Below, piece by piece: positions 10,899-21,400 of a stretch of 64,000 bases of DNA. Source of the stretch: Leuctra nigra (lineage: Eukaryota; Arthropoda; Insecta; Plecoptera; Leuctridae); NCBI GenBank assembly GCA_934045905.1, contig OW203761.1, positions 30,554,964-30,618,963 on the forward strand. The letters run 5' to 3'. Each line of letters starts with the position of its first letter. The first letter of the stretch is position 1. A program made the position numbers and the translations under genes. The notes under the pieces are model-generated. The model was not told the DNA's origin and did not search any database. It saw only the letters and a program-made list of their open reading frames with translations.

Positions 10899-12387
10899 CC
10901 AATGCGCAGTGATGATAAAAGTCTTGCACGTAACTTACAGGAGTTGTCGTCTAGGTCCCCACAGAGGTAATGAAGGCAGCCCGTCGACAGCGTTAATATT
11001 TTATCAGAACCTAATGAAAACGCGTCGTCGGGGAAAAAAACTTTTGCGATTGCTTATTTCTAACGTCGTAACTTCCCAGAATTCATTCTGTTTCACAGAT
11101 TTCATGGAATCAAGAATGCAGGAGTGTAGGGTTTCAATCCGACGACAAATAGAAAGAATCGATTATTGGAGAACGTTTAGAATCTATGTCACACCAATAG
11201 TGGCGCATCGGCATTGGATGCGAAGCGGAAAGTGCAGGAAATTATCATAGTTGCTGCAATGAAGATGAAGAATAAAACAACATTATTCGAGGAACACATA
11301 CACTCTTCTTCGCAAAGTTTGGAGGAAAACAGGAACTAAGTTGTATGTAATTCCTATTCTAATGTCAGGGCGCATTAGTTTTCAATTCACGTTTAGAAAT
11401 GAAGGAGTTCTTTTTTGCATATTGTTCATAAGATGCGAAAATAAACTATCGAAACTAAATACATTTCTTTTGGAGATGGCTGTTTTGCTTCTGTGCCCTC
11501 AATTGTTACATTCGAGTCTTTATGTCGCCATGCTACAATGGATATTTTCTAAATTGATATTTCCATGTCTTGAATTTTCCAATATCTGAAGGTGATAGAA
11601 AAGGATCAGATACCATAGACATTTATAATGCAGATACGACGAAAGATTATCAAGGAGACAGTATGCTGATCGTTTTCAAACATCAGAATTCTGTAACAAA
11701 AAATCGGAATCATCAATTCACTTTATTAGATAGGTACTTGAAATTAACAAGAATGGGGTATCAAACACTGTAATTATTTATTTAGTGTAATATATTGATG
11801 AACTTTATCTTTGATAAACAACTTCTACTTACTAAGTACACTACCTACCTACGAAATGAACACGCGTTCCCGATGTTTTGCTCAGGAATAGAAACTTTTG
11901 GTCGCTCCTGGAACTCTACACGCCGCCGTGAAGGTCTGTCACGTTGGTTGCATAACATCCAGGGTCAGACAAGCGAAAACTACCCCATTAGAACTATTTA
12001 ACAGTAAGTAATAAAGCTGTTCCCCGAACACTTGTGTCAGGGGATGTTTCTTGCACGACTAGTAGTACGCATTAAATACGAGTTACCGAGGTATTAATGT
12101 TTCACCTGGACATTCTGCGTTCCAGACTCTAAACTCTCGGGAGAAAACCGGCTTGTTTGGGATATTTAATAATTTGTGGAGCTTAGCAAATTTTTCCCAT
12201 TCTTTTTACCTCCTATATTGATAATGGAAGAAATAAATAACGTGCATTGAATTACTATCGAATACCTTAGTTCAAGAAGATTTCATAAAATATGAATTCC
12301 AGTGATGCGAGGCAAGAGATTGAGTGTCATTGAAAATGATAGGACAACGAAAAGACGTAGTACCAACTTCATATTTTAATTTTCATT
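10899..12387. other. Intergenic DNA, no gene recognised
   Basis: Apart from the dispersed repeat at 11427-11519 nothing could be identified. Short ORFs lack recognisable domains. Confidence 0.5.
11427..11519 (+). repeat. Dispersed repeat, copy 2
   Basis: Near-identical partner of 5129-5220, with a few substitutions and a one-base difference in a C run. Confidence 0.7.
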
Positions 12388-13149
12388 CATCATTGCGAAC
12401 ACTATTGAGACTGAGAGTCTGCTCTTGATTGCACTGATCCCTTTGCTCTTGTGGGAATGACGTCACAAACAAATGATCTTCATCATTGCGAACACTATTG
12501 AGACTGAGAGTCTGCTCTTGATTGCACTGATCCCTTTGCTCTTGTGGGAATGACGTCACAAACAAATGATCTTCATCATTGCGAACACTATTGAGACTGA
12601 GAGTCTGCTCTTAATTGCACTGATCCCTTTGCTCTTGTGGGAATGACGTCACAAACAAATGATCTTCATCATTGCGAACACTATTGAGACTGAGAGTCTG
12701 CTCTTAAAAGGGCTTGGTAGTGAGCGTGGCCTTGACGAGTTTTTTAATCGATTTTTATCAATATCTTTTTCCAGTGTAATTGTTAACAAAATAGGGCTAT
12801 GGACGTGAATTCAGAACAGTTCAATGAAAATAATTTCATAGTTTGGAATAAGCTATTAGTTTTATTGTGTCCAACAGGTGTTTAGAACCCGAAAATTACT
12901 AAATTTTCGGGTTCTAAACACCTGTAGGACAAAGTAAATCAAATAAACCATTACAAGCTATGGAATTATTTTCATTGAACTGTTCTGAATTCACGTCCAT
13001 AGCCCTATTTTGTTAACAATTACACTGGAAAAGGATATTGATAAAAATTGATAAAAAAACTCTTCAAGGTCAAACTCACTACCAAGCCGTCTTAATTGCA
13101 CTGATCCCTTTGCTCTTGTGGGAAAGACGTCACAAACAAATGATCTTCA
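12388..13149 (+). repeat. 93-bp tandem repeat, four units, interrupted by a MITE
   Basis: Units start at 12388, 12481, 12574 and 12667 with CATCATTGCGAACACTATTG. Each unit holds one palindrome TGACGTCA (a CRE/ATF-type core), except that the last unit reads AAGACGTCA. The fourth unit is split by the insertion at 12708-13091 and resumes at 13092. Units 1 and 2 have CTCTTGATTGC where units 3 and 4 have CTCTTAATTGC. Confidence 0.95.
12708..13091. mobile_element. 384-bp palindromic MITE at a TTAA target
   Basis: Flanked by TTAA on both sides (12704-12707 and 13092-13095). The ends read GGCTTGGTAGTGAG inward from each side, and the two arms of about 190 bp pair almost throughout, meeting near 12900 (TTCGGGTTCTAAACACCTGT on the right arm). 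There is no coding capacity. TTAA duplication is the hallmark of piggyBac-type transposases, so it is probably a non-autonomous piggyBac-class element. The host sequence is the fourth 93-bp unit, so the insertion is younger than the array. Confidence 0.9.
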
Positions 13150-13395
13150 AAGTCGGCTATTGAAATAAAATACATTTATTTTCTAAATATTCTAGAATCT
13201 AAATATTCTAGAAATTTCTAAATAATATTATTTATAAGTAAATGATATTTATTATTTTAGAAAAGTTTACATTTTAAAATTATAAATTCAAACTGTCACT
13301 TATCGGTAAACTACTTATGACAAAAACTAGATAATCGTCTTGTTACAATTTTAGTTTAGAACAAATACAAAAATATTTTGCCTCTAATTCCACAT
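13150..13395. other. AT-rich spacer
   Basis: Very AT-rich, with TCTAGAAT/TTCTAAATA words. Nothing identified. Confidence 0.4.
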
Positions 13396-13700
13396 TATGT
13401 TTTTTTTGTCTGGGGCTTAGCGTCGCACTGTTCTGCAGCGAGGCTAATGGCGACGGATGAATGCTTATGATGATGATTGGGAGATGATGGTGAAGAGTAG
13501 GTAAGGAATAAGGATGGAAGGTGGGAAGGAGGCGGTCGTGGCCTATTAATAGGGTACCTTCCCAGCATTTTGCCTGTCGACTGAGGGAATACCAAGAAAA
13601 ACAAAAACCCCCAGTCAGGAAGGACGGCCGCGGGAATCGAACCCGGGCCTCCGGAGTACAAGTTCAGAGCGTTACCACTCAGCCAACCTATTCCGTTAAC
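13396..13700 (-). mobile_element. tRNA-derived SINE
   Basis: On the minus strand the head contains an A box (TGGCTGAGTGGTAAC, 13685-13671) and a B box (GGGTTCGATTCCC, 13644-13632) at tRNA spacing, the pair that drives RNA polymerase III. About 230 bp of unrelated body follows and it ends in an A-run (13406-13399). The tRNA-like head does not fold into a clean cloverleaf, and the body and A-tail fit a SINE rather than a tRNA gene. Confidence 0.8.
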
Positions 13701-15167
13701 CTGTTCCTGTTCCGTCTTTTGGAACAACAAAATCACACAATTGTTCAATTCCTGAGCTCGCAACCTGTCACATTTGCAGTGTTACTGTTAGTGTTGATCC
13801 CATTTCGTTTTACCGAAGCTTTTTTTTATTTGGCTATAAATATGTGGATATATATCCACATAAACATGGGGTTTATATGTGGATATAAATCTGAAAAAAT
13901 TCATCTTCCAGGAAATAAGATAGTAATATTGTAGTTCTAAAGAGTGTAGGTAGTACACTGACTTTAGAATAATAACCTAGCCATAATATCTGTCAATAAA
14001 TCGAATCATGTTTCCAGTTATACTACATGTGATCCAAAATTTGATTGAAAATTATTCTCATCGTTTTATGAGTTCAAAGAAGTGTACTGATTTCGTGTAA
14101 TCCTATGTACATAGGGACTGGTGAGCTCAAATACAAAGTTATAAAAGAAACAGTGGCGATAAAACATTATTTTCTTAAACCATGAACCTTCATTGATATG
14201 TTTTGATATTCCCATCTTCCCTGTAAATGATGTTCGAAGTTTGTCCCATGACTGAAACTTCCGTCCCTAATGCCCTAAGTTCGAACCTTCCAAAGCAATA
14301 CGTATAGCGACTATTAACGTCGTGTGTGTATTTATGGATCACTGTATGTAAGTGATCACCTGGGCATTAAATAGTTAATTGCGCCTCTCCTCGTAACTAA
14401 CTGCTGTGAACAATGAGTCCCTGTCGTCCGTGTTCTATATCGCGAGCATTGGTGCGTCGTTGAAGAACACCGATTGGTCCATCACGTCATGACGTCACGA
14501 TACTGAAGGATGTTGTTACCATAACAACAGAAGCCATATTTTTATGCACGGAGCGTCGTATTTTTTTTGCTTCCCAACCCCTTCGTCAACTTCCACCATG
14601 AAGGTTTTCTGATATATTCAATAATTCTTCTTCTTTTGATTTTTTTTATAGATTTTGTGTTTTCTCTGGGTCCTTTCGTGGAAGATGTTGGTTGAGGAAG
14701 CTATTCGACTGGCATTCTGATTCCAGGGATTTGTGATTGTGTACTGTGAGTCAACAGCACTCCGCGTGGCCATCCCGTAGGAGCAGTGCTCTTTCACTTG
14801 TTGTTTGCGACGTCGCGTCCCATTCTTTCACAGATGTTTACTCCAGGATTATGGCATTCTTTGTGCATTCATCCAGTAGTTTAGCTGGCCCCAGTGACGT
14901 AACAAACAATGTCATGAATTGGTCAATCTTTCTTCGAACAACTTTCCTGGAGATTTATCTGCCAAAAGTGGCCAAAAGTGAGTTTTAAAACCAAACCAAT
15001 GCTGAATAAATGCAATTAATGCAGTGATATACTATGTTTAAAAAAATGTACCTCTACCCACGGGTTTGTTACATTTTGAGCTTACCTAGCTGAGCTAGGT
15101 ATAAATAAAAGGAAATAATTTTTTAACTTATTTAGCTTTTTTGTTAAATATGGAGGAACTTTGATTT
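13701..15167. other. Intergenic DNA, no gene recognised
   Basis: No domain-bearing ORF, RNA gene or clear repeat seen. Confidence 0.45.
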
Positions 15168-15322
15168 ACACTGTTCAGTGTTTCATTCATCCAACGAATG
15201 TAATCTAGACGCGGAATTGAAACAAAAGTAAGTTTCAATTAGAACCGGCCTATTTTTCCTTCAATGAATTAATTATTGAATTCAATTAATTGAGTGAAAC
15301 ATTGAACAGTGTAAACGCTGTA
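15168..15322. mobile_element. Short fold-back element
   Basis: TTTACACTGTTCAGTGTTTC at the left pairs with GAAACATTGAACAGTGTAAA at the right with one or two mismatches. The interior is AT-rich and non-coding. Confidence 0.6.
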
Positions 15323-18139
15323 AACTAGGCTTTAGGTATCTAACACCTGATTTAATTAAAACTTAATTAATCTCACGCCTTCGTGACAATGGGTTTTCCA
15401 ATGACTTCCAATGGAATGCCAAAACTATCGTTTGTTTGAGAAATAGCTTTCATTACATTGATCGGTATGTCAGATCTCAGACTATGTCAACACTGCAGAG
15501 AAGAAAGCTAATCAAATAATATTGTGGTGGTTTCCCAGAGACAATTTGGTCCAATTTATATAATGTTCTAATCATTACAACAAATGAAATTAATCACAAA
15601 AAAAAATTAGAACAAAAAAATTGAAATTAAAACTTAAATTAAATTGAAATTGAAATTAGAACAGTTCCTTATAAATGTACCTAAAAAGCACATGCATTGG
15701 TATTTATGCCAGGGGAATCCGAGGGGAATCAAATCTTGGAGGAGCCCCGCACATTCGTGGGCTAAATGTCACTCCCCCAGCAATTATGTCTCAATTTAAA
15801 GCATTTTGGTGTATTTTGGAAATGATCTGCAGTCTGTTGTCCTATACGGAACAACAAATTAAAATACTTATATTTTTTCGATTTAAGCTGTATTTTCATA
15901 CCTTTACAAGTACAACGCTTTTACAAAAAAAAAATATATGTAAAAACAAATGTAGCTAATCAGAGAAACTATCAGAGATAGGTACGTACTCAATCGTATG
16001 CTCAATACGATCAATACGATTCAATATGCTCAATTTCCTGGAAAATGGGCGTCCAACCTTACCTACTAATACTCAAATTATGATTTTTACATTTGTTATA
16101 TAATGTCCGCAATTTTCAGTTTTAGTGGAATTCTACGAAAGTTTCTGTCTTGTGACTCCCCTGCTAAAGCCCATAATCACATGTCACGTCTTTGTTGTTA
16201 AATAACGTGTCACCGTCATACAGGAGATCATGAACAGGAGTATTCGTTGGTTCCGAGTTGGTTCTTTTACTATGAGTTTTCCAATAAATATTCTCTCTAT
16301 GGTCGGTGACAGGCAAAGATGAACCCAGTTTAGCATTGCCAGGTATAGGCCGGCCCATGCTAGCGCGGGTTCATCTTTGCCTGTCCCCGACGTAGTGACT
16401 TTGTCGATCTCGCTGTACCAAGTAAACTCACACACACATACCTAGGGCAGAGAATTATTTAGCAATGAAACTTTTTTATTGCAAAATCTCAGCTTTTATT
16501 ACCGAAATGTGATGTACCAATTTCCAGATCTGATTTCTGGGCGATGGTGTTTGGTGCACATTAATGGTTTAGTTTATTAAGGGGACTGAGTTTGGTTCAT
16601 AAAAACTTTCTTTTATAATAGATTATGCTATGCGGGTAAAATATTGGCAACCTGCAAGTGACTGGCGATTGATATTCGGAAATCGAGTTCTCTCATCTTG
16701 TTCCGATTGCCTGCATCGAGATGATGCGCCAGAACGATGTTTGTTAGATGAGCACCACACCTGCACACTGCGTCAACTTTGTTACTAGGTATTCATATTT
16801 ATAGCAAGATAAATCAGTGGAGTGGCATGCTTGAATACGACTCAATTATATCGAGAATAAATCATCGCTCACGCGAGCTTATTTCCAATCATTGCCAGCA
16901 CATAAACAACTCAATATTAGCCTCCTGAGAGAGTCGACTCGATCAATTAGCAGTAGCCAATGAGCAGGCATTTAGACAACGTGGTTGGGTTGGTCTGGGA
17001 CTCCTGGAGATCCTCATTATTCTGTTGAGAAGTTTTAATTACGAAGTGGTTGTTGATATTTGTCTTGTTCCTTCTGGTAGTGCCACTGCTGTTGCAGAGT
17101 TTGTTGTCATTGCGGCAGAGGAATCAATAATAATATATTTTATTCAGTGTCCATGACGTAACTGTAATTCCACACCCTTGCCTCGTTATATTTTAAAGCC
17201 CCCCAACCTCTAGTCAAATATATAAAATATATTTCTGTTATTTATCTACCTAACGTTGTGAATCTATAGATTCTTTTTGTGTGACTGCATCTAGGAAAGC
17301 TCCAACATGCTAATTGAATTCGACATTTATTCATATTCTTTGAACGAATGCATTTGTTCTAATTAAAACACCAAAAGGTCGTGGGTTAGCTGTAACCATA
17401 AAGCTGTAACGAAGTCAAATCTCAATTAAGTTTCCGTACTCTCTGAACGATGATCGTGAAGTGAATTTAGATCGGCTCGATGAACACATTTTTTAGGAGA
17501 ACTTTTAGATCGCAGCGGGACAACTAGTGAAAACAATAAGTGAATATTTCTGTCATAATTTGATCAATCAAAACTTTGCTCAAAAGAAATTCGGCGGTGT
17601 AAACTACCGACTTTGTTGACAGTCAATGACTCATGATTTGATCAAATCTTCTTTCATTTAGATCAAAGATCAAGATTTGAAGAATTTACCAAATGATTTG
17701 ACAGAAAATTTTACTGTACATGGGTGATCACATTATGTTATTTAAGAATTTCAGTTAAATTGTTTTGAGTCTTGATTCCAAAAATGTATTCTGTGAACGT
17801 AATCTTGATATTGATAGATACCAAAGGGATTCCAGCGGCTTTGTTACTTTATAGCAGAGAAGGAGCTGCATTGAGCTTGTTTTGGTCTCGCGATGGATAG
17901 ATGAGGAGTTAGACAACTATCTCTCATCATAATAATATCATCGTTGCCATAATCTAGTGCACTCATGCCGGCGTGGAATTGTTCAATGATCCGACTAGAC
18001 GGAATGCCTCTAATGATAGTGAGTTATCTGCCAGCAAGAAACCATTTCCTTCCACTCGAGCTAGCGTCGCGACGCTGGCTGGCGAGCCATGGATGCAGGG
18101 GTAATTTATGAGAGTCAAACTGAAATATTATTTTTCCAA
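15323..18139. other. Intergenic DNA with one strong hairpin
   Basis: No gene recognised. The hairpin at 16302-16391 is listed separately. Confidence 0.45.
16302..16391. repeat. Hairpin with 25-bp stem
   Basis: 16302-16326 and 16367-16391 are reverse complements with one mismatch (core GACAGGCAAAGATGAACCC). The 40-nt loop contains a further short pairing (TAGCAT with ATGCTA). It could be a tiny fold-back transposon or a transcribed hairpin; nothing distinguishes these here. Confidence 0.7.
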
Positions 18140-18162
18140 CCCCCCCCCCCCCCCCCCCCCCC
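18140..18162 (+). repeat. poly-C run (23)
   Basis: Uninterrupted C run in intergenic DNA. Confidence 0.9.
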
Positions 18163-18198
18163 ACTCCCTCATTTCAGGAACCACTGTACACTATATAG

Positions 18199-18248
18199 CG
18201 TCGGCTGAGTTCGTGCGACGTCGGCTGAGTTCGTGCGACGTCGGCTCG
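18199..18248 (+). repeat. 20-bp tandem duplication
   Basis: GTCGGCTGAGTTCGTGCGAC occurs twice in a row, followed by a partial third copy, in a CpG-rich patch. Confidence 0.75.
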
Positions 18249-20670
18249 GCGTCGCGGCGCTGGTGCAAGATACGCTGGCATCACGACGCCTGCAACTTGG
18301 CTTGAATGTTGACATATTATTCATGATTAAATCCAGTAAGAAGTTGTATGGCTTTATGAAATGAGCTAACACGTAGCACTTGTATGCAAAATGAGTATGG
18401 ACAAAGATAAATGTTTCTTGGCTTTGTGTAGTGAGAAAATTTAATTATCGCCGTCAATTTGTTGTCAAAACGAACTTATTAGTTGCTTTTATCAGGCTAG
18501 TTCGGATTCCATTACATTCCTGATTCGCTTTCGCTCATGTACACAATGGAGTGATTTGGTTATAAGAATGTGAACATTTTGTTTATTTTTACGTCCCCTT
18601 CGGAGTACCAAAGTACTGATAAGTGCTTTTTTTTCATCTAATTGATGGACTGATAAGTATATAAAAACTGTGAAATAATGTGGATTTGAACGGCATTCGA
18701 AAATATTATATTCGAACGAAAATGTTTGTTCGATTGAGTATAACATTGTCATAATATTACATCAAAATGTAGTATGCCTATTATTTGAATTCAACATTAT
18801 TGAATTCCTGTAACAATTAGATACAAAACAAGACATAACAATAATAAGGCCATACCACAATTTAAATTTTACAATTTATATCATACGCCAATCGGATTTA
18901 ATTGTTTCACTTATATCGGTATTTCATTTTATAGAAGTTGAAATTGCTTAATTTAAATTGTATAGTGTGGTGGTATGCACTTTAGTGGATTTCTCAAGTT
19001 CCCTAAAAAAAACTCTTCCAAAATGTATTTCTTGGATTGTAGCCACAAGTCTCTGGAGTCTCAAGCGTTTACCTTCCTCCAGAATCTGTGAAGGAATGAT
19101 CCAGAATCTGTGAAGGAGTGCGTACCGCGGCGCTATGACCCGACGCCGAGGGCGAGGGTTGTAACATGTGGGAAGGGTGGGAAGGGCGCCGGATGGTTGC
19201 TGGGACGCCTAGCGAGCGTCGAGGGAAGCTGGGCACACAGTCAGCGCGCGTCTCTCCAGCTCATCTGACTCACTTCCACAGCATCTCTGCACTCCACGCT
19301 GGACCACGTGAGATCGTACTCAAAACATCACCCGGCCTTGCAGAGCCGCTGGAGCTCATCGACTAGTGCAGGTGTCAGAATAAATCAGGTAACATTGATT
19401 TAAATTAGAACCGCTCATAATAAAAATAATATAATATAAGACATCACTTTATTTTTGTTAATTAAAATCTACTTGAATTTAAAATCATTATGTCATCCTT
19501 GTTTTTATCAAATGTCACATAAGTTTGCTGAATAGCATAATTATGCCTGTTTCCACCTACGTGAAAATCAAACGAAAGACGCACAAGAATATAATAATAT
19601 ATAAACAAATATATAATCAGACTTTGAAGTAAAGTTGTTTCAACTTTATTATCTGTGGGTTATGTCAGAAACTGATTGACATAAAACAAACGTAGAGTGA
19701 AACCAAGAGAGTGTATACAGATGTACAAACGTTGGTCATTTGGTTAAGCAGATTATGCACTCTTCCCTGTCCGATGAATGATCTGCGAGAACGCATGTCA
19801 AAACATTGCCATTGGTCATGCGGTGAAGCAGCTTATTCATGTACCTTGTCAAAATCCTGGTAATACCTTATAATCTGGCATTGTTTTGCAGAACATGCCA
19901 AATGGATGTTCTCCTTACCGTGCATACAAATAAGAGAGAAAGAACGAAAGAAAATAGTTTGTGTCAGAACCACTTTAGCAGCATGTATTTTATAGAGTAG
20001 GAAGCAGCCAAGTAGAGTCATTTAGTGACTACATAGAAGTTGGATGTAATCAGTCAGTCAGTGTGTGAGTAGAAGCGACGCTAGCGTCTCGCAGATAAGA
20101 CAGGGAGCTCGCTGAGGCGTCACGACGCTTCAGACGCACAATGTTCTCGATGAGAGGCGGAGGGTGAGCCGCGAACCGTGGCTCCCTCTCTCTTAATACT
20201 TGAGTGGAGGACTTCTACTTAGCGGACTCCACCCATATCATATAGCAGATAGAGCTTTCCTCTCGGATCATAATCACGAGATTATACGCCACGAATGAAC
20301 TCCAAACCGACTAAATACTATGATTCGGCGCCGATTCGACTCCAACTTGCTTGGAACCAAAACATTTAAACTGGGAGGACTGCTTCATCACGACCAGTGG
20401 TTATGTACAAGAAAAAGTGGTTACGCAATGAGAACTGATGGAAAATGTAAGGTTGGGTGTCATGGGAGCAGGGCTCAGATATTTTATAAAAATATATGGT
20501 TTCCACAAATCACCGTTTTAGAGGATAAAAGTCCGGCGCACAGTTCTGGGAAACCTTTGATTATCAAAACTTGTTTTGTCCTGAGGGGTTTTGGATAAAG
20601 TATTTTGTGGAGAATCTGATTGAGATCCCACACGAATCTAAACACAATATGACAAATGACGGTACGATTA
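18249..20670. other. Intergenic DNA, weak fold-back element near 18850-18985
   Basis: CATACCAC...AATTTAAAT at about 18851 pairs imperfectly with AATTTAAATTG...GTGGTATG at about 18950-18976, probably an old MITE. CpG-rich patches lie at 19120-19210 and 20070-20130. No gene recognised. Confidence 0.4.
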
Positions 20671-21400
20671 ATTGAGCGAGCGAAGCGAGGGTCTCCTTTT
20701 GGCTCTTTTGGCACGGACCTCTGTTTTTTTTGTTTTTTTTTTCCGTTTACTGACGCTATACAGGTCAGAGTTTTTCTTCGATCGAGCTGAAATTTTGCAC
20801 ACATGTGGAGACAACCTTTTCTGTTTGCTGACCCCTAATTTTTTTGAAAAAAATTGATTGGTTAAAATTTAAATAATGATGGTAGGTTGAAAAATGAAAC
20901 TGGTCTTCGATAAATCTGATCAAACTCATTTTTTGGCTATACAGGTCAGAGTTTTTCTTTGATCGAGCTGAAATGTTGTACACATGTAAAACCAACCTTC
21001 TCTGTTTGCATACCATTTTTTTTTTTTGAAATCCATTCATTGGTTAAAATTTAAATAAATATCTCCTGATAGGCTGAAAAATGAAAACGGTCTTCGATAA
21101 TTCTGATCAAACTCATATTTTGCATGATCATTAAGGCCAATATTGTCTCTTATTTTACAAAATTTCATCCCAATCAGTTAAGAACGTATGAAGTTATTTA
21201 TATTTTTAATATCTGTCAGTAATGAAGTATCGAAATTTAAAGTTTCGATGAAAAGCATACACTTTTAAGTTGTTATCATAATCAATTCAATATGGATGTA
21301 TATGTTTTCTGTGCGTTGTGTACGCATTTCCGGTTCGAGAATTTGCACGTATCCGTGCTCGCTCATCAACGCGTTACACTGAGCGTTTTCCTAGTCTATA
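20671..21400 (+). repeat. Dispersed repeat family, copy A
   Basis: It begins TTGAGCGAGCGAAGCGAGGG and ends near CGCTCATCAACGCGTTAC, then GAGCGTTTTCCTAG. The same sequence occurs in reverse at about 63105-63990. It contains an internal direct duplication of about 190 bp (phrase ACAGGTCAGAGTTTTTCTT at 20760 and 20941). It is AT-rich and non-coding. GAGCGAGC occurs inverted near both ends, so it may be a TIR element. Confidence 0.75.

Noticed and set aside
12383..12565. Minus-strand ORF of 31-residue repeats
   Set aside because: Product of the 93-bp tandem repeat; broken by the MITE.
13620..13700. A genuine tRNA gene
   Set aside because: A and B boxes are present but arm pairing is poor and a SINE body with A-tail follows.
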